NCBI GenBank assembly: GCA_021464525.1
Contig: JADRCO010000784.1
Coordinates: forward strand, 1-26,480
DNA from: Rhizophagus sp. LPA8_4_AMF
Taxonomy: Eukaryota; Glomeromycota; Glomeromycetes; Glomerales; Glomeraceae
Reading direction: 5' to 3'
DNA length: 26,480 nucleotides
Below are positions 17,209 to 26,374 of this stretch, in pieces; positions within the stretch are counted from its first letter, which is position 1, and each line of letters begins with the position of its first letter. Both the position numbers and the translations under genes were made by a program. The notes under the pieces were generated by a model. That model ran no database searches. It worked only from the letters and a program-made list of their open reading frames with translations, and had not been told where the DNA came from.

Positions 17209-17316
17209 CTAATTTGATTATTCTGTACAACCATAAACTTGATCAAATGACACAAGTAATGTTTCACAGCAGTAGCGAAAATAAATAAATAAAAATTACG
17301 CCAACATTACGTAATA
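17209..17316 (-). promoter_or_regulatory. Conserved proximal 5' block of F-box copy 4
   Basis: It has GGCGTAAT, GTGAAACATTACTTG and TTGATCAAGTTTATGG in the usual order. One base is missing next to GGCGTAAT (TTGGCG rather than GGGCG) and three are added before the GTGAAACAT box relative to copy 2. These indels would break any reading frame across the block, which supports a regulatory rather than coding role. Confidence 0.5.
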
Positions 17317-17479
17317 AAAATTATTAAAAAAAATTGCGGCTTCCTAGTTCCTATTAATAAATATATCCGAAAAGAAATTTTGACAAAAACTTTATTATTA
17401 TGAATAAAAGCCAAAAATTTTTTTCAGAATTTTTTACTGTGCCATTACAAAAACAGTCAAAAGAACTTAGTACAATAAA

Positions 17480-17614
17480 TCTTCCATTTAGTTCGTTATA
17501 CTAAGGTGCTCAATATTTTCCCATTATTTTTATTAGTTATATCCGCATTGTGAAACTTTAGTGATAAACACAGAATTTTTACTACGCCAACAAGACACGT
17601 TCCAGCGAAAAGCG
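17480..17614 (-). promoter_or_regulatory. Distal upstream block of F-box copy 4, E-box mutated
   Basis: Matches the distal blocks of copies 1 and 2 along its length, but the E-box reads CACGTT on the plus strand (17596-17601) instead of CACGTG. The remaining context (GTAGTAAAAATTCTGTG, GCGGATATA) is kept. If the box is functional, this copy should respond differently. Confidence 0.42.
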
Positions 17615-17649
17615 AATAAATATGATTGCTTGAAATTGAAAATTGGCAA

Positions 17650-17850
17650 TATGATAATTTTCTTTTAAAACCTAATAGCCAAGTAATAAAACCACTCAGT
17701 ATCAGTATATCTGTTTTATTAATTAATTGATGATATTTATTGTAAAGATAGGTTAAATTTTATTATTATTCCATGCTTGCTTTGCCCTTATGAAAACATC
17801 TTTATTTTATTTTGTAATACTATACATTGTGTGATAAATATGATCATTTG
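17650..17850. repeat. Spacer duplicate A2 (partner at 4090-4330)
   Basis: Counterpart of the copy 1 spacer, with the same ordered landmarks (TTAATTAATTGATGATATTT, TTTGCCCTTATGAA, ACATTGTGTGAT) but several small deletions. Confidence 0.5.
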
Positions 17851-18034
17851 AGAAAGTAATAGATTAGATTATCTATTATGCAGCATTATCGTCTAGATAC
17901 ACTGTAGAAAATAGCCAAAAATATCAGAATAATCCTAGATAAAAATCAGTTTTGTCTTTTCGTTTAATCAAAAATTTAAGGGTTCAAGAATGTTTGAATT
18001 TAGCTATGATGTATAATACATAATTTTTTTGGTT

Positions 18035-18426
18035 ATCGCTGTTTCAATTTAGTGCGATCGCAGCTAGCACCCCTATAAAAATGTGATTATCAAAATTTGG
18101 GAATACCCGTGATTTTTCTAAAAAATCATTTAGAAAATAGTTGATAACCTGTGATTTCCGGTGGAAATTATAGAAAAATCTCAATTTTTTGAGTAGTTTA
18201 CTTATAAGCAAGTTCTTTAACTTTGTGTAACACTAACAGTTTTTTATAAGTAAACTAATCAAATAATTAGGAATTTTCCATGACTTCCCCTGGTAATCAT
18301 AGGTAATAGGTAATCAACCCTTTTCCAGATGATTTTTTAAAAAAATCACGGGTATTCCCAAATTTTTAAAAATTGATTATTTTTAGGGGTGCTACGCTGT
18401 GATCGCACCAAATTGAAAATGGTGAT
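18035..18426. mobile_element. Foldback element, near-complete palindrome of about 390 bp
   Basis: The two halves are imperfect reverse complements. Outer arms share TTTCAATTT(A/G)GTGCGATC(G/A)CAGC, then TAGCACCCCTA, then AATTTGGGAATACCCGTGAT with TTTTTAAAAAATCAT. The inner stem TAGTTTACTTATAA (18194-18207) pairs perfectly with 18244-18257 around a 36-nt loop. The CCCCTATAAAAA word recalls the MITEs at 1367 and 1742. It lies between spacer duplicates A2 and B2, and I could not identify a clean target duplication. Confidence 0.7.
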
Positions 18427-18444
18427 AATATAACTGGAATTAAA

Positions 18445-18950
18445 GAAAAAGTTTTATCCGGCATCATATTAATTATTAAGCTCTCATTATTACTATATCC
18501 AGGGGCTTATTAAATAATCTAAACAAACACTCAAATCTGATGATAAATTCAAACTTATCAATTTTAAGATACGTTATTTTTTATTTAAATTATTTGTACT
18601 ATAACTAGTAGGAAATGTTTCTATAAAACGTTGTTGAGCTCTGAGCGAAAGATCTCAATTAATACAAAATTAACAATGCTCATAATTAGCCACACGACAA
18701 CGGGTAATCGAAGGAATAACAGAATCATGTCTTATGGTAAAAATTTGTATCAAAATATTTTTTATTTTTTTTTCTTTTTGAATAAAATGCTGTAAAAATA
18801 AAAAAATAAATAGTAAATGATTCATAAATAAACATCTAATACCAGATCTATCCAAGAACAAAAGAATTCAACAAAATCAATATGCATGAATAGATTTGTT
18901 TGATTAATTTTTATGTATTAACCGACTTATAATTTTATTCCTATTTATAG
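18445..18950. repeat. Spacer duplicate B2 (partner at 5095-5620)
   Basis: Counterpart with AAAGTTTTATCCGGCATCAT, CTCTCATTATTACTATA, GCCACACG, CATCTAATACCAGATCTATC and TTTTTATGTATTAACC. It lies directly to the right of the large palindromic element at 18035-18426. Confidence 0.5.
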
Positions 18951-19004
18951 TCAATGTCATTTTAAAGTACTATATATTTCTGAAATAGCACCCCTGGCTC
19001 ATAA

Positions 19005-19263
19005 TATCATGACGACTATGATATTTAACTGGAATTATATCATTATATGCAGAAAAGAGTCTACTACTTTGTGATTGATTCAGATCTTATATACAGTACT
19101 TAAACGATCAATTATTTGCAAACATAATTAATTAATCATTCGGATTTGATTTCTATAAAACTTTATTATTTGATAAAATAGTTCCATCATACATTATAAT
19201 CTTAAAAAAAAACATAGATTACAAACTTTTGCAATGATATTATTGTAAATGGCTTGCAAAACA
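19005..19263. repeat. Conserved 3' flank of F-box copy 5
   Basis: It contains ATGACGACTATGATATTTAA, AAAAGAGTCTACTACTTTG, ACAGTACTTAAACGATC and CATTCGGATTTGATTTC. The GTCGTGCAAATATAGAAG segment present in copies 3 and 4 has been lost. Confidence 0.55.
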
Positions 19264-20757
19264 TTAAAAACTAAGTGAACCCATATAACGAACATATTTA
19301 AAATCTTTAATTACTCCATCACTTTTATAATTATTGATCAGTTTTGTATAATCCTCTCCTATATAAATAGGATCAAGAGTTAATATGGAAAGTGCATGTC
19401 TATCTCTCCATTTTTCTAAGAATTCTTCCAAGTTTTCTAAAGAAAATTGGAAATCTCCATTACCAAATCTAATTTCTTTCAAATTAGCTGGTGCTGATTT
19501 AATTAATATTTCTAATAAAATTTCCCCATTTTTCAAAATTTCTTCATTTGTTAAACTTTTATCTACATTATATATAACTAGTAAAAATGATTTTAAACTT
19601 TGACATATTTTAAGTAACTTTTCAAATTCAGAGAAATGTTCTTTTGATGGTGAAAATGTAATTGGCAAATATTCAATTGAAGGACAATTTTCATAAATCT
19701 TACGAATAAATTCGAGAGAATTTTCATTAAAGTTATATTCATAATCAATAACATCATAGGGTTCAAATAAAACTTTCTTAAGACATCTTCCGCTATTTTC
19801 AATGATACTAGAAATTATTTTTAATCTATTACATTCTATTTTAAGAATTTCAAGTTCGTTATAAACCTGCATTTTCAATTTTTCTAAATGTTCCTTATTA
19901 AAATAAAGATAGTCATTAATAATTAATACTTTTAGTTTATAAAACTTTGGAAGTATCTTTTGCAATAATATGTGTTCATAATTTTCCACATATAGGAAAA
20001 ATATTTTTAAATAATTGAGACTTTCTGCTTTCTTTTCTAGTGCAAGAAAAATTTTTTCGTATGGATTATCATCAATAAAATACTCTTCATCAAAATTATC
20101 TTTCCATTCAAAATGCTTTAAGTTCTTCTGAACTTCAATTAACTTAACAATCCCATGATGAGATTTTATGTCAAAGTTAACAATTATGAGTCTCTGTATA
20201 TATTGACAGAATCGCGATAATCCGTAAAAGTATGAAGAATCAATAGATGTATCACATTTTAACTCACAAAGTGACTCAAAACGAACCTTAGCTTCTGGAA
20301 AATTAAATATTTGGTGCTTGATTGATTTCATATCAAAATACTTTAATTCTGGACATTTTCTCATAAGGAGAGAGTAAAATTCTTGTTGCATAGAAAATTG
20401 ATTATAAGCTAAAGATGATCCAATAGAAATTATTTCGCTTATAATGTTTACATTGATACTTCTACAGAAAGAAAAATAATCAAACAAGAGTGACTGATTT
20501 GAACTTGAAGGTAATTTGATTCCTTGTTCAGTTATGAGTTCTTTTATATCATCTAATAAATAGCAAGCGATAATGAAGAATAAATAAGTTTTATCCTCAT
20601 AATAAATATTTCTGTAGCGCCAAGGATCTTTCCATAAAATCGGTACCACTGTTTCACACCAAAGTCTATTAACCATTAGACATGAGAAGAGGGATTTTGA
20701 ATCTTCTTGTAATTCTTCAAATATTAAGAAAAGAATATCTTTATTGAGTTTGGACAT
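19264..20757 (-). CDS. F-box/LRR-like protein, copy 5 of 5 (mosaic)
   Basis: An intact frame of 497 codons and the 5'-most copy of the array. The F-box is at residues 1-46 (LNKDILFLIFEEL, SCLMVNRLWC, PILWKDPW), with an LRR-like region to the end. It is a mosaic: the N-terminal third follows copy 3 (shared DPWRYRNIYY, SMQQEFYSLLMRK) with 191 identical bases at 20243-20433, and residues about 229-306 follow copy 4 with one mismatch in 232 bases (19841-20072). The C-terminus ends early at GSLSF, a few residues short of the YC-type tail of copies 2-4. An in-frame TAA six nt upstream fixes the start. It has the proximal 5' block, but no distal E-box block was found, so the array homology ends near 21012. 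Predicted SCF substrate adaptor. Confidence 0.93.
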   Translation of the reverse strand: MSKLNKDILFLIFEELQEDSKSLFSCLMVNRLWCETVVPILWKDPWRYRNIYYEDKTYLFFIIACYLLDDIKELITEQGIKLPSSSNQSLLFDYFSFCRSINVNIISEIISIGSSLAYNQFSMQQEFYSLLMRKCPELKYFDMKSIKHQIFNFPEAKVRFESLCELKCDTSIDSSYFYGLSRFCQYIQRLIIVNFDIKSHHGIVKLIEVQKNLKHFEWKDNFDEEYFIDDNPYEKIFLALEKKAESLNYLKIFFLYVENYEHILLQKILPKFYKLKVLIINDYLYFNKEHLEKLKMQVYNELEILKIECNRLKIISSIIENSGRCLKKVLFEPYDVIDYEYNFNENSLEFIRKIYENCPSIEYLPITFSPSKEHFSEFEKLLKICQSLKSFLLVIYNVDKSLTNEEILKNGEILLEILIKSAPANLKEIRFGNGDFQFSLENLEEFLEKWRDRHALSILTLDPIYIGEDYTKLINNYKSDGVIKDFKYVRYMGSLSF

Positions 20758-20891
20758 TCTTTATTCAAAAAAAAAAAACAATAAAATGCCTTAAAATAAT
20801 TTTTATAAATGAAAATTCCAAAAAATATTTTCATAAAATAATTTTCCAATATTAAAACGAAAAAAAAGAAACAAAGAACTTTATATGTAAA

Positions 20892-21012
20892 ATCTCCGGT
20901 CAAATTTGCCAGATTGAATTCTGTGTGACCATAAACTTGATAAAATGGCGCTATTAATGTTTCACAATATCGAGAATAAATAAACAAACATTACGCCAAG
21001 CATTATATGAGT
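20892..21012 (-). promoter_or_regulatory. Conserved proximal 5' block of F-box copy 5
   Basis: A diverged version. GGCGTAAT and GTGAAACATTA are kept, but the palindrome is altered (TTTATCAAGTTTATGG) and the segment before it reads GCGCCA instead of GTGTCA. The homology shared with the other units stops at about 21012, so no distal block is present. Confidence 0.48.
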
Positions 21013-21357
21013 TGTCTATTATTTCAAAAAAAAAAAAAAAATGGCAGTCTTCATTTAATTCATCAAAGCAAAAAAAAATTCATAAGCTTTTTACATTCCT
21101 GTAATAAACCTACAAACGTACTCATTTAATGATACACTTAAAACTTTATAATTTATATAACAAATCTTAACCGTTCAATGATTTTTGTCGTTACATTCAT
21201 ACTAGATGTATTTACGTTTAGTATTTGATAAAACAAATATAATTCCGGTTTATCAATAAATTTTAATATATTTGTGCCACTGTACTTTTAAATTTATAAT
21301 AAATTCTTATTCAAGAATAAAAAGTTCAACCAAACATAATTACTTTAATAATATAAG
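21013..21357. other. AT-rich DNA beyond the end of the F-box array
   Basis: The homology shared by the F-box upstream regions stops at about 21012. Nothing recognised here. Confidence 0.6.
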
Positions 21358-21470
21358 GGATTGGAATTGATTTCCATAATTAGATTCGATTTTAGAATCA
21401 ATTAATCGTTTCTCAAATTTCGATTCTAAAATTCGATTTTCGATTCCGATTAATCGATTGCGCACCATTA
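21358..21470. repeat. Cluster of GATTCGATT/ATTAATCG inverted words
   Basis: It contains GATTCGATTTTAGAATC (about 21385) facing GATTCTAAAATTCGATT (about 21423), plus ATTAATCGTTT and CGATTAATCGATTGCG. The right end GATTGCGCACCA is like the terminus of hAT-type elements, but the left end does not give a clear inverted match, so the class is open. Confidence 0.5.
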
Positions 21471-22322
21471 AATTTGTGAGAGAGCAAATTCCTGATCGCA
21501 AATTTAACATAAAAATCATTTTACTTTTAATTTTATGCTTTTGCATTAAAACAAACGTTTATCGCATAAATAATTCGTAACAAAAAAATTGTATCAGTAT
21601 TAAGTACCTACCCGGAGGCTAAACTGTTTATCCGAAATCACGTGATTAACAATGTCGCCCTCGGGTGATATCGTCACATAGTGCAGCTGAGAATAAGTTG
21701 TTTCTGGCCGGAGTTATAATCGAACCGAATAGTATGTCGCATGAGATAATTATCCTATTTGTCTATGTTTTGAAATATGTGAATAATTATATAATAGAGA
21801 CCTGTAGTCGGTAAACTGACAATTTATGATGAAAATTCAAAATTAGAAATTGTAGAAATTGATAAATAAATTGTGATTTGAGCATTCAAAACATAGATAG
21901 TAATTTATTGCAGCATGTACTTTGAGAAAGCAAGCAAGAGTCAGTTTCAACTTTAGATCGAAATACAGTTATTACAGTCCAAACTCTAAAGCATAAGCAA
22001 CTTTAGATATGTCACTACTATTTCATGAGAAATTCCACATATGAATAGTTTATATTGCACAATGCCGCCCGAAATGCGACTCCCACGCGATTCCCATCGT
22101 TCGGATATCGACACAAATGACCTAACTTTAAAACCTGACAAGACACCTGATTCGCCAACCAGTTAAGCATTGGCAATGATTTTTTTACTCGATTTTGTTA
22201 TTAGAAATCGGTATGAATCTTAGCAACTAAGTTCCGAAATCAAAGAAAAGGTACCTAAGGGAGAAATATACCTAAAAAAAAGAAAATGATAAATAAACCT
22301 AAAAGAAAATTAGCATGTCTGC
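21471..22322. other. Mixed intergenic DNA, no confident gene
   Basis: Contains AATCACGTGATT (about 21637), a palindromic E-box, and a less AT-rich patch at about 22060-22150 (GCCGCCCGAAATGCGACTCC) that could be promoter or exon for the candidate frame at 22323-22475. No full coding frame. Confidence 0.5.
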
Positions 22323-22475
22323 TTATAGTATAGAGCGGCTACATAGGTCCGCGCCACAACCCACTAAACCAAGGAACCCAACTACTCCTATTGCGTGTTG
22401 GTAAAATTTCAAAATTTCCGCTAATATTTTGTCCTCGCTACCGGAATCATACTTGTTCTTACGTCCAGCAACCAT
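22323..22475 (-). CDS. Candidate short reading frame or exon, function unknown
   Basis: A minus-strand ATG at 22475 opens 50 codons to a TAA at 22323-22325. The frame stays open 18 codons further upstream (Ser/Thr/Asn-rich, ending QRSKSS). The peptide starts MVAGRKNKYDSGSEDKILAE and has a hydrophobic stretch GVVGFLGLVG. The DNA is clearly less AT-rich than its surroundings. A plus-strand frame over the same DNA (ending before 22535) is also open, so strand is uncertain. It could be an exon of a spliced gene, a transposon relic or chance. No family recognised. Confidence 0.22.
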   Translation of the reverse strand: MVAGRKNKYDSGSEDKILAEILKFYQHAIGVVGFLGLVGCGADLCSRSIL

Positions 22476-22529
22476 TGATGATTTAGACCTTTGGGATGTA
22501 TTCTCCTTATTAGTCGAAGTAGAGCTTCT

Positions 22530-23699
22530 TTACTAATATTTTTTGACGACCTTTCCGATTAATTTGAGTACTATTTGACTTTTGATTAAGATCGTGAAGA
22601 ATTGGGGAATTTTTTTTTAATTTAAAAATCTTCAATTAAATTTGTAAAAAGAAATAAAAAAAATGAATAAAGATAAATAAATTAAAAATTATAAAGGTAT
22701 AAATTCATATCGTTTTATATGTGAATATAATGGGCATGTTTATATTTCACTCATTCCAACAATTGTTATCATCAAAAATAATAGAATTAGTATATTATAT
22801 TAATAATAAACTTTTCTGTGAATCTTAATAAATTCTTTTTTTTTTAATAATAAATTTAAAACATATATGTAACGAAAAAACTTTTCCTGATTTTTAACTT
22901 CGAAACGTGATGGTTATTTGTTTCTGCGGTTCTGGATGAATTTCAATCTTCAAATTGAAATTCAGATTACGTACATTTATTAGCTTCATATAATTGTGTA
23001 TGTTACACCAAACAACTTTTACATAATTATGCAAAGCAAAACAATTTAAAATTCAAGGCTAAAAAACTGATAATGCTACATATTAGAAAATAATGTAAAA
23101 AGGGCCCTTATTGTTAATTTTCACAAAACGTTTACAGATGTTTTGATAAAGTGAATTAATGATAATATTTATTTTATCGGTTTCGCCATTTTATCGAATA
23201 CTAATTTAACAAGCCAAGTTGACCAAAGATACTATATTTCTATGCACTATGAAAAAATTTCAATCACGTGTAATACGGAAGTTTGTCTGTATCTTGATCA
23301 CGTGTAATCAATTACCATTGCGCCCATCTTTATTTTTTAAAAATAAATAAATTATGGCTCCGACTTATAATGGTTTCCGTTCCTTGGCTACATAGAATTG
23401 TAGATTTATTACAGAATTGTAAAGGACTTATAAGAAAATTTTTGCTTGCTATAACAATACTGGTAGAGTTTTGTTAACTTTATTCCTTTTTAAAAAAATT
23501 TAAAAAAAAAAAATTTGAATTCATTTCTATTTTATGTAAGCGTATCGTCACTACACAAATTAATTTTGTTGAAAATTATGACTTTGGCCAGAATAAAAAA
23601 ATAATGGTCATATAACATTATATTTATAAATTATTTTTTCTTAAAAACACAAAAAAAAAAAATGATTCGTATCTTTCTAAAATAAAAATAATCCAAACT
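22530..23699. other. Intergenic DNA with two E-box words
   Basis: ATCACGTGTAAT occurs twice, at about 23264 and 23299. ATG at 23354 opens a 13-codon frame (MAPTYNGFRSLAT) that ends in TAG; it could be a first exon but nothing confirms it. The rest is homopolymer-rich. Confidence 0.5.
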
Positions 23700-23812
23700 A
23701 TTGTGATATTGAGTAAAATACTTTGTAATATTTGGCGTAATTTTTTTTGTTTACTTTGAAACATTTATATTATATCACTTGATCAAAGTTTAGCCCGTCC
23801 GGAATGTGTGCC
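23700..23812 (+). promoter_or_regulatory. Orphan copy of the F-box 5' block, plus-strand orientation
   Basis: On the plus strand this reads GGCGTAAT (23734-23741), TTGTTTACTTTGAAACAT (about 23747-23764), ATCACTTGATCAAAGTTTA (23774-23792) and CCGGAATGTG. This is the order and approximate spacing of the blocks upstream of the five minus-strand F-box genes, but in the opposite orientation. No F-box reading frame follows where the ATG would be expected (about 23950-24000). It is either the relic of a lost family member or a shared promoter module captured by another gene. Confidence 0.5.
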
Positions 23813-24157
23813 AGTTAGGTTGATATTAACTATAATAGGAAGGAGTGATGTTACGCGTCACTGATCATGTGCAAGCACGAGTTCAAAAACACTAATTATC
23901 TGAGGGACGGTTTTTTTTTAATGGTCCAAAAATTATTTGCCACTCCTTATTTGTCATCGCGATCGCCCTAACCTGGGGCATCTAATGATGACGTCATATA
24001 GTCTATATTATTAGTCATTGTATATAAACTTTTCAAACTTTTTTTTTTAAAAAAAAATTTTTATCCTTTTTCTTTAAAACAAATTTTATCCTTTTTCTTA
24101 AAAATAATTTCAGTTTGAATAGTGATAATAACCAAAAGTCTGGTATTGATGCGAGTA
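23813..24157. other. Region downstream of the orphan 5' block, no gene
   Basis: It has a TATATAAAC word at about 24021 and a direct repeat AAATTTTATCCTTTTTCTT at about 24055 and 24082. No F-box frame follows. Confidence 0.5.
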
Positions 24158-24310
24158 GTACAGTTGCCTCTGGATATAATGAACCTCTATGTACCGAACT
24201 CTCGTTATACCGGACCTAAGTTCACAGAACCGATTTTTTATAATTATTTACACTGGATATACCGAACTTTTATAATAAAATCCTTAATACCGCATCCGAA
24301 CTTATAATAA
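24158..24310. repeat. Pogo-like subterminal repeat patch
   Basis: It begins CAGTTGCCTCTGGATATAAT and contains successive variants of TATAACGAAC: TATAATGAAC, TGTACCGAAC, TTATACCGGAC, ATATACCGAAC and ATCCGAACTTATAATA. The CAGTTGCCTC start with tandem TATAxCGAAC words resembles termini of pogo/Tigger-type elements (remembered pattern). The opposite terminus was not found. The short frame across it is not considered coding. Confidence 0.4.
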
Positions 24311-24710
24311 CCAGCCCTGATATATTAGCCGTATATTTGTTATACCAAACATCACATGATCTGATCATATTTATATGATTGATCATCTTTTTTTTCATTG
24401 ATTATCACGATGAAAAAAAAAACTCTTTCCCGTAAACTTCGGAAATACACAATTTTTTCACTGACCTGTTTTATTTTTTATAAAACGGTCATTTTATTTT
24501 CTCCGTTTGAACCTGCGATAGAGTTTTCGTTCTGTTTTCACTCATATATTGCTATATACCCTTTGTTTTTGGACTCCCTTATTCATGTTTTGCCCTTTTA
24601 TGTTGTTGAAAAATTAGGAACTACACAACTTTTTTTTTATTTTGACTAGTTTTGCTAGTTAGGTCATTTTTCTTTTTTTCCTTTTATCTTAACAGCGTTC
24701 TACGTCAGAC
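24311..24710. other. Leader region before the broken coding region
   Basis: Contains a 79-codon frame from ATG 24410 to 24649 (MKKKTLSRKLRKYTIFSLTC, then hydrophobic, Phe-rich). Its composition follows the T-rich DNA, so I do not call it a gene. The T/C-rich tract ending TTAACAG at 24694 could be a splice acceptor. Confidence 0.45.
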
Positions 24711-25520
24711 ATGTCTACTAACATCAAGCCCGATGACAGATCTAGGTCTATTGCCCTTCAGTGCTATAACCTCCTTTCCACGAATAAACTACCACCTTCT
24801 CTTTTAATTTTCGCTACCTTCGTCCTACTGCAGGATGTGATCGATGAGGTAGTGGTCAGCTGTATGATCAGCGAATCAAGCTAATTTTACCTTTTACGGC
24901 TAAATCATAGTTCACGAACACCAATCGACATGGATTTCTTTGTCTTGCATAGCAATCATGATCTACCTAAAACTTCTAAAAGGAGTTTCACTACCACTTC
25001 CAAAATTCCTAATTTGAATTATCTCCTTGCGACTTACCTAACACATGTATTTTCTATTAATCATCAATTTCCAAAGTCCGTTGTGGCTAAATACTTTAAC
25101 AGGTTAAAAACTCTATTAAAAGAAAAACTCGTGGCTTTACATTCTCGTACCTCTTCAACATCAACTAATAATAGAAAAACTAGAACCTTTATTAAATTTA
25201 GTTACAAAACTTACGTCATATATTTAGGATTTTATTTTCCTTGTGCTACAAACTGTCCCTCTCCAGCCGCTTACATCATGTCAAAGAATCGCTGGCATTA
25301 CTGCGCACATCATAAGGCCATTAATTAGACGCACGTTAATTCACCACAACTTACCCGTTCCAAGAAATTTTATCTTCAGCAAACCAAGAACAAGGTTTCC
25401 GTCGCTAAAACAGTTCACCACGCTCGATATGGTATTTCATACGTCAACATTATTAAATGCTACAACTACCATAATCACCCTTACACTGGTCCTGATGACC
25501 TACATTTGATGCATTTTTAA
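24711..25520 (+). pseudogene. Broken coding region, N-terminal part (repeat-associated, unknown family)
   Basis: One frame runs from ATG 24711 to a TAA at 25518, interrupted by TAA at 24882-24884 and TAG at 25326-25328. Translation before, between and after the stops looks protein-like: DDRSRSIALQCYNLLSTNKL, then PNLNYLLATYLTHVFSINHQ and YFNRLKTLLKEKL, a Cys/His-containing NRWHYCAHHK, then SKKFYLQQTKNKVSVAK and IKCYNYHNHPYTGPDDLHLM. A pyrimidine-rich tract ending TTAACAG (24688-24694) precedes the ATG like a 3' splice site, so an upstream exon is possible, and the first stop could lie in a short intron (GTATGA at 24861). Function not recognised. The frame decay and composition unlike the flanking AT-rich DNA suggest an old mobile or repeat-family gene. 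Confidence 0.5.
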
Positions 25521-25521
25521 A

Positions 25522-25797
25522 TTGCGTCGCACACTTAGATTCGATGCTGTTCGATCAGTTAAACAGATTGAATATTGGAACCGCATTACTAGAGTCAAGA
25601 TGGCACCAATTGATGACGATAATGACAGCTTATATGCTGTTCCCATTAATTGTGGGTTTCCCGTTAACGGGCTTATTTTTAAACAAATTTATCACCTACC
25701 AGAGAAATTTCTTCCCCAGGTTTCCTCGTTAGACAATAAGAAGCGCAAACAACATGCTAAGAATGCTTACCGACGCAAAAATAAATTGAACACTTAA
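25522..25797 (+). pseudogene. Broken coding region, middle part (shifted frame)
   Basis: Continues the coding character of the upstream part in the next frame, as if one base were lost near 25518: the upstream segment ends DDLHLMHF and this one begins LRRTLRFDAVRSVKQIEYWN. 91 codons, with an acidic DDDNDS patch, a segment CGFPVNGLIFKQIYHLPEKF and a very basic end (NKKRKQHAKNAYRRKNKL). It stops at TAA 25795 with no ATG at its head. Another frame (25544-25732) overlaps but reads as hydrophobic filler and is judged a shadow. Function unknown. Confidence 0.42.
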
Positions 25798-25801
25798 AGC
25801 A

Positions 25802-26374
25802 TTAGGGGATTGGCCGCCTCACCGCAAAGACACATCACTTTTGCCTATCCGAGGTAGAGGCATGTTCTTTACTCTTCCTGACCTTAGCTCAGTTACTCGA
25901 TTATTCAACAAAGTGGTTCCACTACATAGTATCCGCCATTTTTTGCCTCAAGTTTCTGCTCAAGCTGTACCTACCGTTGTTGCTCGTACTATGGTTGCTT
26001 CAACATCCTCTCGCCAACCAGCACCTGATGATCTATTTCTTGATGATGGATCTTCTAAACGTCCTAAAGTTATCTTTTCTGAAGATTTATCTTCTCAATC
26101 ATCACCTAATTTTAGGTTTGAGTTCTCTGCACCGACTTTAGCATTACTTTCTGAACCTTCAACGTTATTCAGTCGCGTGTTTTCGCCTGGATCTATATCA
26201 AAACGGAAGAGATTACCTACTCCTCCACCAGAACCTAGCACAGATGATGATGATAATTCATCAGCATGTTCGGATGACTCGACTGGAACGGTGATTCATC
26301 TTGCCAAACAACAGAGGTTATGCGTTGTTGTGCCGTGTACCCTCTTCGTGATTCCTTTTAGTTATTTTTTTTAA
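25802..26374 (+). pseudogene. Broken coding region, C-terminal part (Ser/Pro-rich, acidic tail)
   Basis: Open from about 25790 in a third frame, immediately after the middle part ends, so a second frame change lies near 25790-25797. The first ATG is at 25862 (170 codons to TAA 26372). Before it the frame reads LGDWPPHRKDTSLLPIRGRG; after it FFTLPDLSSVTRLFNKVVPL is folded-looking, followed by a low-complexity Ser/Pro/Asp region (LPTPPPEPSTDDDDNSSAC) with basic KRPK and KRKR clusters that could serve as nuclear localisation signals. If read alone from 25862 it could be an intact small gene. The window ends 106 bp later, so a following ORF such as a LINE ORF2 cannot be excluded. Confidence 0.45.

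Noticed and set aside
24410..24649. 79-codon plus-strand ORF with hydrophobic stretches
   Set aside because: Phe/Leu richness follows the T-rich DNA; no start context, family match or conservation visible. Possibly leader or intron of the following broken region.
25544..25732. 62-codon ORF overlapping the middle part of the broken coding region
   Set aside because: The overlapping frame at 25522-25797 is longer, has balanced composition and fits the order of the flanking parts; this one is its shadow.
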